The notes beneath the pieces are model-generated. The model worked only from the letters and a program-made list of their open reading frames with translations. It made no database searches and had not been told where the DNA came from. The position numbers were made by a program, and so were the translations under genes. From contig OX637798.1 of NCBI GenBank assembly GCA_951802425.1, positions 3,596,001-3,660,000 of the forward strand: a stretch of DNA of 64,000 bases, in the 5' to 3' direction. Shown in pieces: positions 1 through 10,285 of this stretch. Origin of the DNA: Clavaria fumosa. Lineage: Eukaryota; Basidiomycota; Agaricomycetes; Agaricales; Clavariaceae. Every line of letters starts with the position of its first letter. Position 1 is the first letter of the stretch.

Positions 1-24
1 GAAGACCTTGAAGAAAAAGAATGA

Positions 25-3000
25 AAGTTTGACGAGTACAAGCAAAAAGAATATAGTGCCCAGCACATATTACTTACTACGGTATCACCGTGTCTCGCAA
101 CAGTCATCAAGTCCTTGTCAGCATCTGAGATGTGGAAGGCAATACGCACTGATGCTACACGAAAGAGCCAACTTCACAAAGTTGACACGCGCCGCAGGTT
201 ACAGTCCATGACCTGTGCTGAGGACGGTGACATCAAAGCTCACCTAAATGCAATGATAAAGATTCGAGACGAACTTGAAGGCATCGGTGCATCAGTCATG
301 GACGATGATTTCACGACCATGATACTTACTTCCTTGCCGCCTAGCTATCGCAGCCTCCTTCACTCAATCACGCACACCACAAGCCTGTCATCTACGGAGA
401 TCTCTCCAAATGACCTTATGCATATTGTTTTAGAGGAAGCAAGACAGCGCGAAATAGCAGACCTTGCATCGAAATCTGGTGACGCAGCCCTTCATGTTAA
501 AAAGGGTAAAGGCTGCAAGGGAAAATCAGATGACTCAAGCACGAAAACACCCTGTGAAAACTGTAAACGCACCAATCACAAGACCGAAAACTGCTACTCT
601 GACGGCGGAGCGAAGCAAGGCCAAGCGCCCTGGCAAAAGAAAAAGGAAAAAGCCAATACCGCAGCCACACAGGCCAAAAAGCAAGAAAATGACGAGGAAT
701 ATCTTGCATTTACTTGCCTAGGGAATCCGCACGAAGTCACAGCCGCTATATCTCCGGCAGGTAAACTGCACGATATCATCCTTGACAGCAGCACGACAGC
801 GCATTTCTGTCCAGACAGGTCAATGTTCGTAAGCTACTCTACTACCAGTCCGACCACTATCACCGCTGCCGACGGACGCAAGCTGAAAGCCGTTGGTCGC
901 GGCGACATTGTTCTACAAACGCAAAATGGTGAGCGCATAAGCACACTAAGACTCAGAAACGTCGCACACGCACCTAGCATGGCATTTACTCTTGTATCTG
1001 TTGGGAAACTGGACGACGCCGGCTATGCTGCGGAGTTCACCGACAATCTTTGCCAGATAAAGGACCCCCAAGGCAAAGTGCTTGCACAAATCCCTAAAGT
1101 GAACGGGTTATACTGCATAAAGACATTATCTTTAGAAGCCCACCTAGCCAAGAAGCAACAAACGCTTACATTGTTCGAAGCCCACTGTGCCTTGGGTCAT
1201 ATAAACTACGCCGCAGTCAAACACGCCGTATCTTCGGGCAAAGTGCTCGGGATCTCCATAGACAATACGTCTGAAGAAATATTCTGTGATGCATGTGCTC
1301 AGGCAAAACTGCACCGTTTACCATTTCCTGATAAGGCCACTAACCGTGCAAAAACCTATGGGGAACGCATCCATGCTGATGTCTGGGGCCCTGCCTCCAT
1401 CGCATCACTCGGCGGTAGCCGCTATACAGTCGACTTCGTCGATGATGCAACTCGCTGGACCGAAATCTCCCTCCTGCACAGAAAGTCAGACGCTTTCAAT
1501 GCTTACACAAGATTAGAGGCACAAATAAGTACTCACAACAATACAAAGATAAAGTTCTTACACTCTGATCGAGGAGGGGAATTCAACAGTGACGCATTCT
1601 CAGACCATCTAGCCGAGAAGGGTACGAAACGTGAGCTCACCACGCACGACACCCACGAGCAGGTGGGAGCAGTCGAATGCTGGAACCGAACCAAAGCAGA
1701 GCTTGCGAGAGCAATGCTTATTGATTCTAACCTCCCAAAATTTCTCTGGGGTGAAGCTATGACTCACGCAGCTTGGATAAAGAACAGATCACCTACTCGT
1801 GCACTCGAAGGCGAAACTCCGTTCTATGCTCGCTACGCTAAGCACCCCAATCTGTCTAAATTAGTGCCCTTCGGCACACCAGCATGGGTAAAAATTGCTG
1901 ATGCCGGCAAGCTCGAACGACGAGCGCGCAAGGGCCATTTCCTTGGGATCGACTCAACAAGTACAGGGTACAGGATCTACTTTCCTGATACTAAACAGAT
2001 CAGGATCGAACGTGAGGTTGTGTTTAATCTAGATGAAAACACTGATGCTATCGTTTGGACTGGTGAACTGCCGCTTGAGGGGAGAACGATGACAAGGCTC
2101 ATTCAGCACTCCACCGCTCAGCCTGACTGCCCTCCGATGGCCGACGTCCAGCCAGACAACGTCCATCAGCCCGATTCCCCGAACGAAGAATCACAAATGA
2201 ACTTACACGTTGCACCCTCACTCGACGACGACCCACTTCCCAGTCGTACCCGCCCTCAACCCGGTTTTTACAAAAACCTGGCCGGCTACGCACCACGAGG
2301 GCATGCCGCAAACTTAGCCGATGTGCAAACCGACGACCACCCACCGCTGTTCGCCTTACTTGCAGGTTCTATTGGAAACGAGCCACGCTCTATAGCGCAA
2401 GCGCTAGCTGGTCCGGATGCTAACCAATGGAAAAGGGCCTATCAGATCGAGCTGGACCAGTTGAACCGATCACGCACCTGGGACATTGTTGACCGACCTC
2501 TGGACAAACCAGTTATTCTGTGCGGTTACGTCTTCAGGCTAAAACTGGGACCAAAAGGCGAAATCGTCAAATACAAGGCTCGCGTCGTTGCAGGAGGACA
2601 CAGGCAAACGAAAGGGACGGACTATAATGAAACCTTCGCCGCAGCGGCGAAGATTGCGTCGATACGAGTCCTACTTTCCCTAGCTGCGCAATGTGACTGG
2701 GAGATAGACCAAGTGGACGTAGCAGCTTACCTCAATGCCGAGCTTGAGGAAGAAGTGTACATGGAGCTACCGCACGCGGTACTCAGCGCGAATGACAGAC
2801 GAAAAGTTTGCAGGCTGCGAAAGGGGCTGTACAGGCTGAAACAGTCAGGATGCATGTGGTATCAAAAAATGGCCGTGACCTTTATATCCCTCGGCTTCAA
2901 CGTGTCCAAACTAGACCAATCAGCGTTCATCCGGGTGCAACAAAACGAAAACGAAAACGTACATGTGACAGTCTCCACGGATGACATGGTCATGATGGGG

Positions 3001-3906
3001 AGCATGTGTGCCGCTGTCAACCGAGTGAAAAACGAACTGCGAAACTCTTTTAAAATTACGGATCAGGGCGAGTTGTCATGGCTCCTGGGATTCGAAATCA
3101 GAAGAGACAGGGCCACAAGGACAATAGCACTAAACCAACGGGGGTACCTCGAGGTTCTAGCCCAACGATTCGGTCTACAGGACGGACACCCCGTCCATAT
3201 CCCGATGGATCCGTGCGCTGTCCTATCGAAAGATCAATGCCCTGCTGAACCGATTGACGTACCTTATCAAGAGGCTTGCGGCGGCGTGCTGTGGCCAGCC
3301 GTCATATCCCGTCCAGATGTTCAATTGGCTGTCGGGATTTTATCCCAATTTACAATAAACCCCGCCCGTGTGCATTGGGAAGCGCTGAAGCGTCTGATAA
3401 GGTATTTGAGCACAACAAAAGACTTGTGGCTCACCCTAGGAGGCAAAGGGACACGCCCCGAGGTCTTCTCAGACGCCGATTGGGCATCGCAACCCGATCG
3501 CCATTCGATATCCAGCTTCGTTATGCGTATCGGATGTGGAGCTGTCAGCTGGTCCTCGAAGCGGCAAACCCTGGTCGCGCAATCCAGTACCGAAGCGGAA
3601 TATATTGCAGCTGCCATCGCTGCGAGGGAGATACTTTGGATAAGGAGTTTTCTGTCGGAGGTAGGAGCGACGAGATTATGGCTGGACAACATGTCCACTA
3701 TCGCAATAACGAAAAACAACAAATTCCATGCACGCACCAAGCACATCGACATCCGTCACCACTTCATTCGTGAGGCCGTCGAGCAGGGCACAATACGAGT
3801 GGAATACGTGCTGACAAGCGAAAACATAGCTGATGGTTTCACGAAGCCACTCCTGCGACCCGCATTCGAAACGTTCATTCGGGAACTCGCGCTTCTGCCC
3901 GTTTGA
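25..3906 (+). CDS. Copia gag-pol polyprotein, 3' part, nearly intact
   Basis: The frame encodes capsid, protease, integrase and RT-RNase H for copy-and-paste transposition. It is open from 25 to the stop at 3904-3906. The same frame continues upstream but is cut by TGA at 22-24, so the Gag start is missing or damaged. Visible in order: a UBN2-type Gag segment; a CCHC knuckle (CENCKRTNHKTENCY); a protease site reading DSST where DSGA/T is usual, probably inactive; an integrase zinc region (HCALGH and CDACAQAK); integrase acidic residues in HADVWGP, LHSDRGGEF and GAVECWNRT; RT with QVDVAAYLNA and the catalytic pair in VSTDDMVMMG; and RNase H with STEAEYIAA. The active-site Tyr of YxDD is Ser here, as in the second copy. 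About 1290 codons without a stop is unusual for this window and suggests a fairly recent insertion. Confidence 0.92.
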   Translation, partial: KFDEYKQKEYSAQHILLTTVSPCLATVIKSLSASEMWKAIRTDATRKSQLHKVDTRRRLQSMTCAEDGDIKAHLNAMIKIRDELEGIGASVMDDDFTTMILTSLPPSYRSLLHSITHTTSLSSTEISPNDLMHIVLEEARQREIADLASKSGDAALHVKKGKGCKGKSDDSSTKTPCENCKRTNHKTENCYSDGGAKQGQAPWQKKKEKANTAATQAKKQENDEEYLAFTCLGNPHEVTAAISPAGKLHDIILDSSTTAHFCPDRSMFVSYSTTSPTTITAADGRKLKAVGRGDIVLQTQNGERISTLRLRNVAHAPSMAFTLVSVGKLDDAGYAAEFTDNLCQIKDPQGKVLAQIPKVNGLYCIKTLSLEAHLAKKQQTLTLFEAHCALGHINYAAVKHAVSSGKVLGISIDNTSEEIFCDACAQAKLHRLPFPDKATNRAKTYGERIHADVWGPASIASLGGSRYTVDFVDDATRWTEISLLHRKSDAFNAYTRLEAQISTHNNTKIKFLHSDRGGEFNSDAFSDHLAEKGTKRELTTHDTHEQVGAVECWNRTKAELARAMLIDSNLPKFLWGEAMTHAAWIKNRSPTRALEGETPFYARYAKHPNLSKLVPFGTPAWVKIADAGKLERRARKGHFLGIDSTSTGYRIYFPDTKQIRIEREVVFNLDENTDAIVWTGELPLEGRTMTRLIQHSTAQPDCPPMADVQPDNVHQPDSPNEESQMNLHVAPSLDDDPLPSRTRPQPGFYKNLAGYAPRGHAANLADVQTDDHPPLFALLAGSIGNEPRSIAQALAGPDANQWKRAYQIELDQLNRSRTWDIVDRPLDKPVILCGYVFRLKLGPKGEIVKYKARVVAGGHRQTKGTDYNETFAAAAKIASIRVLLSLAAQCDWEIDQVDVAAYLNAELEEEVYMELPHAVLSANDRRKVCRLRKGLYRLKQSGCMWYQKMAVTFISLGFNVSKLDQSAFIRVQQNENENVHVTVSTDDMVMMGSMCAAVNRVKNELRNSFKITDQGELSWLLGFEIRRDRATRTIALNQRGYLEVLAQRFGLQDGHPVHIPMDPCAVLSKDQCPAEPIDVPYQEACGGVLWPAVISRPDVQLAVGILSQFTINPARVHWEALKRLIRYLSTTKDLWLTLGGKGTRPEVFSDADWASQPDRHSISSFVMRIGCGAVSWSSKRQTLVAQSSTEAEYIAAAIAAREILWIRSFLSEVGATRLWLDNMSTIAITKNNKFHARTKHIDIRHHFIREAVEQGTIRVEYVLTSENIADGFTKPLLRPAFETFIRELALLPV

Positions 3907-3916
3907 GAGGGAGTAT

Positions 3917-4145
3917 TGGTAATCACCCGGACAGATTACGTAACACGTATGTTTATTTGGTTGCGAGTTAGCAGTGCCACAGCTCAGTCTTCTATTTGAC
4001 TGAGCTGTGAGTTTGTCTTTTTTACTTCGCATTATAACCGTACTGATGGCCTAGGATAGAACAGAGTAATCCTAGGTACTACAACAAATAGATACAGTCT
4101 TCTATTTGACTGAGCTAACGGAGTAATCCTAGATTTCTATAAGCA
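3917..4145 (+). repeat. Probable 3' LTR of copia copy 1
   Basis: The LTR starts with TGGTAATC directly after the purine tract and probably ends in TAAGCA. Copy 2 has the same arrangement (TGGTAATC at 27457). Inside are a perfect hairpin (3978-4009) and a second partial copy of the hairpin sequence (4095-4116), followed by GGAGTAATCCTAG. Boundaries are inferred, because the 5' LTR is not in the window for comparison. Confidence 0.6.
3978..4009 (+). other. Perfect 12-bp stem hairpin in copia 3' LTR
   Basis: CACAGCTCAGTC, an 8-nt loop TTCTATTT, then GACTGAGCTGTG. The same stem with a different 8-nt loop is found in copia copy 2 at 27519-27550. The partial second copy here (4095-4116) repeats the loop TTCTATTT. 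Confidence 0.85.
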
Positions 4146-5499
4146 GCAGTGTTCAATGGCTTTGTCACATTTGAACCCAGGACACTCAGCTCAGATCTGT
4201 TGAACACCCTCAAAACCCCACACCTCCAAGATGATGGCCATCCCTTTGAAAGCTCCAGCTTGTGCATGGCCTAGCGGGAAATAGAAGGACTGTGGTGTAC
4301 CATCAGCAAAATGACCATCTGCCATTGGGACCTTCTTCTTTGCCAGCTTTCCCTCAGTGTAAAAACTGGCTGCCCAGTCTTACTCATCACATTTCTGGAG
4401 ACACCAAAGATGGGTTTACCAGGTTTTGTGGGTCCTTTAGACATTTTGCAAGCAGAGAGTGTGTCATCTGCACATTTCAGGTGGGTGGTTGCATTATCAA
4501 AAACAAAAACATGGCATTCATTGGGAAAGTGCTTGTCAAGTATATCCTTGGCTGTGGATGCATGCTTCAAGATGTCCTCATTTGTAAAATACCCTTTGCA
4601 TGCCTTTCCCGCCTTGAAGAGCACTTGTGCAGCATCTTCTCCACTTGCTGACTGAAGCCATCTGTAGTCTGCAGAGACAAAATCAGCCACCATCAATGAT
4701 GCACCTTCTCCTTTCAGTCATGGAACTGCAGTTTTGTCTGGATGCACCCAGTATACCTTTTGCTGATCATTTGCATAAAATGTTGATTCATCATGCCACC
4801 AGATGACAATGACACAGCAGTTTAGGAGTCCATCACTCTTTGCCTCCTTGATCCCATCCTTCCAAGTTTGTAGATTCCACTCAAGTTTGGCAATGGTAGG
4901 GAGGAATTTGCCCTGCTGGTATGTCACCACATCATCACATTTGTGTCTGTCAACATATTGGCCTGATGGCATCTTTGTCCACCAATAATCCATCATGTGC
5001 ATCCACCTTTGGGCTGTGGCAAGTGAGATTGTTTTTTTCAGTGAGTACCACTCCTTGATTTCAGGAGTGTCAAGGAAGTGAACAATGTCCAGGGCTTTCA
5101 CCCACTTGCCCTTCTCCTGGAGATGGAAATGGATTTCATGCACAAGCTCACCATTATCAAGAAGGGAGATATTCCATGGGAAGATTTGAACAGTCTTCAA
5201 TAAATGATCAGGCCCATTTGCGAATCTGTTTGCTGTGTGTGAACTCTTTTGAAATGAGTGCGCCATTTTCAGTGATGCATCAATCCATCCTGCAGGCTTA
5301 GACATGTCAGTGTACATCCAAAGCATCATTTTCACCATCTGCAGCCTCTGTCAAAGCAATTCATCACTTTCAAATGGATTATGACCCAGGCCAGATTTGT
5401 GTTTTGGACTCGAGACTGAGGTGACATCAGTGAGTGCAGATTGTGCAGCTGATTTATCAGGTGGGGGTTGGAAAATCTTCTTCTCATGATTGGGATTCT
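4146..5499 (-). pseudogene. DDE-type DNA transposase relic, truncated at both ends
   Basis: This minus-strand frame resembles a DDE transposase family that I recognise from basidiomycete genomes but cannot name precisely. From the N-terminal side: a segment ending EKKIFQPPPDKSAAQ; a Trp-rich middle (WMHMMDYWWTKMPSGQYVD); the first acidic motif WWHDESTFYAND; MVADFVSADY; the second acidic motif VFDNATTH; and a tail with FKGMAIILEVWGFEG, then a Cys motif FKCDKAIEHCC. Two long blocks (5338-4718 and 4696-4271) are in one frame, separated by a single TGA. A frameshift lies near 4390 and another stop near 4200. The tail is cut by the copia LTR and the N-terminus by the H1 LTR. Confidence 0.75.
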
Positions 5500-6211
5500 T
5501 GTCACAGTCCTATCAAGTTAGTAGCAGGGAAGTTAGCAGAGCCAAGCAGAGATATATAGATCGGAGTCTGATCAGAGTCCATATCGGACAAATGGGAAAA
5601 CAGATAGCAGAAGTAGAAACTTATGGGACTTTGGCCTCAATGTATGTGTTGTGCCACCACATATATACATGTCCCTTTTTGTCAGACAGAAACAATACCC
5701 AAGAAGGAAGTCAGAACAGAAGTCAAAACTCCCAATTCCATTGGAGTCCACTGGAGTTACTCAGAGTTGTTCAGATGACATGGAGAACATTGAGGATGAT
5801 GAGGACAAAAGCTCAGAGATGTTTGGAGTCAAGAGATGTTAATATTTGAACTGCAGAACAGGGAAATACAGGTGGGATCTTATACTACAAGGACAGGAGT
5901 ATAGGAGTACTTTGAAACATAGTATATATCAAATTACTAGGAGAGTTTCACCACTTGTGCCTGTGCAATTTTCATGGAACAAAGAAACAATAACAAAAGA
6001 TGACTCCCATGGGTTGTGGGCATCCTCCCATTGGTAGACAGAATGAGGGGATGAAGGGAGAAGGTTCTAGAACAAAGTCCAAAAGGTCCAAAGGACAGCA
6101 GAGTGGAGGGTGTGGAGTTATGGAGGAGCAGATCAGAGATGGCCAGAGTTGGTATAGGCCCCGGAGTCCAGAGCGGGGATCATGCTTATGTGATCAGATG
6201 GGGTCATAACA
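5500..6211 (-). repeat. LTR of family H (copy H1), minus orientation
   Basis: The LTR starts TGTCACAGTCCTATC at 5500 and ends GGTCATAACA at 6211. Immediately right is TATCCCCCTCTTAGG, the complement of a polypurine tract (CCTAAGAGGGGGATA). This makes it a 3' LTR of a minus-strand element. Relatives are at 27860-29517, about 46020-47206 and 50631-51446. All share a conserved core around GTTGTGCCACCA (5634-5675 here) and a second block near 5840-5950 (AATATTTGAACTG, then GAAACATAG). On the minus strand the core contains a TATA-like GTATATAC/T stretch. Confidence 0.7.
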
Positions 6212-6648
6212 GTATCCCCCTCTTAGGGTCGAACCCCTGAGACCCTGTGGCCAAAGTCCGTGTGAACACATGTCCTCCATAACAAGTTAGTCTCAGAGTT
6301 TCACGGCACATCAAGCAGAGTCCAAAATTTTTTTGGGGGTCAAAAGGCTGCACACATTGCACACCCTTCTTTTTTTCCCTTAACCCAATACCATCACCAC
6401 TAGCCCCTAGCATGGGCAAAACTCTCTAAATTCTTTCTACTTGATGTCAAACATTCCTACAACCCCTGGAGCAGGGCCCAGTTGCCCCTCCCACCCTTGA
6501 CCATGTCCCGTGGTCGCTGTCCCCATGCATCCACACACAGAGGATGAAGATCCTGAGATTGCAGCCCTCACAAAACAGCTGAAGGTGTTGCAAGAGAAGA
6601 AGGCACAGGAGGAGGACAAGTGAAGGAAGAGGGAGGAAGTAGATCAGG
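6212..6648 (+). pseudogene. H1 internal remnant with antisense accessory ORF fragment
   Basis: Right of the H1 LTR and its purine tract are about 230 nt of non-coding sequence (CGAACCCCTGAGACCCTG and onward). Then an ATG at 6444 opens a plus-strand frame, antisense to the element. It reads MSNIPTTPGAGPSCPSHP, a TGA, then HTEDEDPEIAALTKQL and LQEKKAQEEDK, a TGA, and is cut at about 6648 by the LTR of element B. The copy at 30124 keeps the same peptide pattern (PSTPGAGPS, TEEEDPE, HEKKA). Function is unknown; the charged Glu/Lys stretch looks like coiled coil. Confidence 0.5.
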
Positions 6649-6873
6649 TGTGGCACTATGTATCCCTCAGTAGAACTGGACTCAACTGTATATTGAGTGT
6701 ATAGTTCAGGGTAGAGGGATCTACCCTCTCTGTACAGTCGCAATGTTGTATATATAGGCAAGCGGCCCTCCAGAGGGCCGCTGATGTAAGCATAGCCAAG
6801 CGGCTATGCTTATTGAACTAAATATGGTATGTAGATTATGTAATAGGAAATATAGAAGGCCTGGGGCCTTACA
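6649..6873 (-). repeat. 3' LTR of gypsy B
   Basis: On the minus strand the LTR begins TGTAAGGCCCCAGGCC at 6873, right after a purine tract (GGTGGGGGAGGG). It contains several short GC-rich inverted repeats, for example GCGGCCCTC and GAGGGCCGC near 6763-6782. The left end at TGTGGCAC (6649) is inferred from loss of the H1 ORF frame. The length is about 225 nt. Confidence 0.6.
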
Positions 6874-6899
6874 CCCTCCCCCACCAGAGAGGCCCCTAA

Positions 6900-9227
6900 C
6901 TGGAGACAATGCATGGGCAGTGCGGGACAATGAGCAGGATTGTAAAATAATATTAAAGGGGCGTGTCCCCTTGGGCAGGGTTGTCGCCATGTCACCAGGT
7001 GCGATCCTCTCCTGGGGCCTTTGCCTGGTGCTGATGGGTCTGGCCCAGTGGTCTGCACAACCTGCCCCCAGTTGGACAGCATGTCACGAGCAGCATGCCC
7101 TGGTGGGGGGTGCCCCAAGTGCCACTGTCTCATCCTGCGAGGTAGGCAATTTTTTAAAAAAAGGCTCGGATGCTTAGTCCAAGCCCTGCTTGTAGTCACA
7201 TGGCAGCTTGCCCTTGTCATCACTCCAGTTGGGTGACAACACAACAGGCCTCTTCGTGGCCTTAGCGGCAGATGACTTAGCTGCTTTCTTTCTTTGTTTT
7301 TGAGAGGGCCCTGCACCCTCTGTTTGGGATATTGTTAAACCCCCAATAAGCAGCCCTAGGGGGTTTCAGACAGTGGATGTACTTCCACTGTCTTCCAGGG
7401 GCATGTCACCCCTCCATTCATCCCCCATCCTCTCCCCTGGAGGCGGCACAGACACGTGCCATGCCCTATGCACTCTAGCAGTGCATATGTTCAGGGGGGT
7501 ATGGGAGGCTTCTCCCATTCAGCCAGCACTAGCTGGATGTCATTGTCCAAGGGGGCATTCCCCTTTTGCACATACTTGCATGGGCATGTGCGTATGAATT
7601 CATCCCAGAGCTCTGCTTCTTCAATGGAGACTCTGGCATCAGCAAATGCCTCGATCGTCTGTGTAACCGTCAGCATTACTTTTGTGGTCCAGAGTCGGGA
7701 CTGTCACACCAGGAGGACTCTCCCTTTGATGGCCTGCACATACACCCCCTTTGAGACAAAGAGGGCCATGGCCATGGCCTGGAACAGGTGCCACATCCAG
7801 GCCTGGGATGGTGCACATGCCATTATGGTGCGCCAGATGGCCACCTTGCATGCAAAAGACAGGGGTGAGTCCCCATCTTTATCAATGCCAAGGATGGCCA
7901 CTCTGCCCATCCTTATTTCCTCAACATAGCAGTGCAGGTCTGACACTGCACCTCTGTCACCTTTCAGATTCATAGGGGGAATTTCCCCCTTCTCTCCTAC
8001 AAAGGAGAGCCACAACTCTTGGGGGAGCAATGGCTTCCCAACCTCTATGAACTCCCTAATGGGAGGCGCAACTACTCTTGTCATTGCCAGTGGCAATGTC
8101 TGGTACAATGGATAGGAGGGTACTACCCCTCCTGCGACTTCCAAGGGTCCTGCCCTCAGGGATGGGTCACCCATCCCTCCGCTCTCTCGCAACATCTGCC
8201 CATGCAGATGGCAGGCTACCCAGTCTGCCAATTTCTTCACCCTGGCAGGAACTCTCCAGTTCCTCAGCAGCCAGTCCTCCACTGGCATAGGCAGCTTCAC
8301 TCCATGATGCACCTGTTGGTTGAGGGCAATCACCTCCTCAACCATCTTCAACTTGATGACCCATGCACCAGGTTTCATGGACACCCCAGATGGCCACGGG
8401 TAGCCATCCAGAGCTCTGTCTGATCAGGTGGCATTAAAGGGGTAACCCCTTGTCAGAGGCATGAGAATCATCTCCCCAAAAGTTCGTTTATGCCTCAGTG
8501 AGGCATCAGGATTCTGCTGACTGACACCAGCAGGTGGAAGAGGGAGATATCCCTCTTCAAAACCCATGGGGATGTCAACATCCCCCATAGGCAACACTAT
8601 GTCTGCATATGAGATGGTGGTGCAAGCCTGTTTTGGGTCCTGCTCCAAGGGGTCCCTTTCAGGTCCCTTTCCCTTTGCTGTGGTTCGCAGCATGGCGAGT
8701 TCCTCATTGGCACTTGCCAACTTTTCTGTCAAGGAGAGAATCTTCTCCTGTGCCCCTCTAAGGTCTTCTTCGACCTTGTCCAAATTATCATAAGCTTTTT
8801 CAAGCTTTTGCTGATGACCCATGCAAAGGGCACTGCCCTTCTCATTATCCTTGTGCAAGTCTTCCAGCTTGAACTGCATCACCTTGAGCTCCAGCCTGAG
8901 TTCGTGCTTAGCGCTTTCCTGCACTTCCTTAAGTGTTTGCTGAAATGCATCATCCAAGTGCAACAGTGACTCAAAGATGTGACAACAGAACCCAATGCAC
9001 TGAGGGCACTGGAATCCATGAGTGATTGCATGAATCATGCAATCCTGGACCCAGGGGAGGGCCTCCTCCCCTTGTGACAACAATGGCTGGGATAACCCAG
9101 CCATTCCGACAATGCTCATCAGCAATGAGTTCCCTGGTGCAAGGCCAGGGACAGCGGTGGTAGCAGTGGTGGCAGCAGCAGCATGGGTAGCACAAGGAGA
9201 TGGGGTCTCCCCCATCAGATCATCCAT
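6900..9227 (-). pseudogene. Accessory ORF of gypsy B, sense, between pol and 3' LTR
   Basis: One long minus-strand frame begins at an ATG at 9227 (MDDLMGETPSPC), about 155 nt past the pol stop. It stays in register through 8424, 7704 and 7491, interrupted by TGA/TAG-type stops (the first stop codon is TGA at 8424-8426). Residues 75-190 form a heptad-rich segment (LKEVQESAKHELRLELKVM, then LSLTEKLASANEELAML), so a coiled coil is likely. Next come WLLRNWRVPARVKKLADWV, WLSFVGEKGEIPP, VAILGIDKDGDSPLSFACK and ELWDEFIRTCPCKYVQKG. The tail is Lys/Ala-rich (KKAAKSSAAKATKRP). No enzyme motif is visible. I recognise the layout from basidiomycete gypsy elements but know no function. Confidence 0.65.
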
Positions 9228-9381
9228 GGTTATGGCTGATGGAGAAAAGAGAAAAAGAGGGCAGACCCTCTTAAGGTTTTGTACCTGAGCCACCACATGA
9301 CTCAGTCACTGTGGCTAACAACCCTGTGGTCTGGCTTGATCGTGTTTACTACTCTGCATGGGCACTCCATCTGTGCTCTGC

Positions 9382-10285
9382 TCAAGGGCACCTAGGCAGC
9401 ACCCTCCATGATTCCACACCTTGCAATTCAAGGTAGTGGTCTAGAGCTGCTAGCTCTTTGACTCCCATATATGGCTCCCAAGTCATATCCCCGAGGTTCC
9501 ATCAGACCTCACATTCTAGGTGGCATCCTTCCCACCTATGGCCAATAATGGCATTGACCAGCCATTCCTCCTTCAGATCCATTCCAAAGTCATAGAAGAC
9601 TTTCACTTCATGATGCAGAAACAATGCATTGTTGTTTGGCTCATGTTGCCATAGCCAGCTGACATGGAACATCAGGTGGATTCTCCTTGACTTTAGCGAG
9701 TCAGGGAGCTCCAGCTCATACATGGATGATTCTGGTCTACATGACCATATTGGGTAAGGCCCAATAAACTTGGGCATGAGCTTTCTAGCTTGCCTTTTAG
9801 GGAGATTTAGGTTCTCCATTGAGAGGTAGACTAATTCTCCCTCTTTAAACAGGTGCTCTTCCCATCTACACTGATTAGCATAAAACGTCTGGTGGATGCA
9901 ACTTTCTATGATCATGTCATGTGCCATTGAAAGGTTGAGCACAGCCTTCTCCACAAACATCCTTACTCCTCTGGGCACAGCCTGGAGGTCGTCTGGCAAC
10001 TCTGCCATCATCTGGGGCATATACCCATAGGTTAATTCAAATGGGGTGAACCCTGTAGACATGCTTATTGATGCATTAATGGCGAACTCGACTGTTGGGA
10101 TTCACTCTGCCCAATCTGTCTGGTCTGGCTGGACCACAGATCAGATTGACCGCTCTGTCACTCCATCCGTCTGTGGATGGAAAGCTGTGGACATCTGCAG
10201 CTTAACACTGAGTAATCAGTGAGTTTCCTGCCAAAAGGCAGATGTGAATCTAGGATCACAGTTGGACACAATTGATCCTGGCAAC
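9382..10285 (-). pseudogene. Gypsy B pol, integrase C-terminus and chromodomain
   Basis: This is the continuation of the integrase after the solo LTR at 10286-11719. It carries the target-capture and host-like region MSTGFTPFELTYGYMPQMMA, the GPY/F-type segment KLMPKFIGPYPI, and IHLMFHVSWLWQHEPN. It then has a chromodomain-like tail (EWLVNAIIGHRW, then a DMTWEPY stretch and LAALDHYLEL), ending at TGA 9382-9384. Stops and frameshifts near 9500 and 10080-10200 make it non-functional. Joined across the solo LTR, the integrase reads LHGLPGSIVSNCDPRFTS. The usual catalytic Asp of SDRD is Asn. Confidence 0.85.

Larger units (their letters stand above)
1..4145 (+). mobile_element. Ty1/copia retrotransposon copy 1 (5' end outside window)
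   Basis: The window opens inside a copia element. A gag-pol reading frame runs to 3906. It is followed by a purine tract (AGAGGGAGTA, near 3906-3915) and a probable 3' LTR from 3917. The order protease, integrase, reverse transcriptase, RNase H defines Ty1/copia. The 5' LTR and the Gag N-terminus lie upstream of the window. The right edge is placed where minus-strand transposase homology begins, just after TAAGCA at about 4145. A second copy of the same family lies at 23188-27692 and shares the layout of the 3' non-coding region. Confidence 0.9.

Noticed and set aside
7373..8423. Plus-strand ORFs opposite the gypsy B accessory ORF
   Set aside because: Shadows of the minus-strand frame, which has coherent protein composition and a continuous register.
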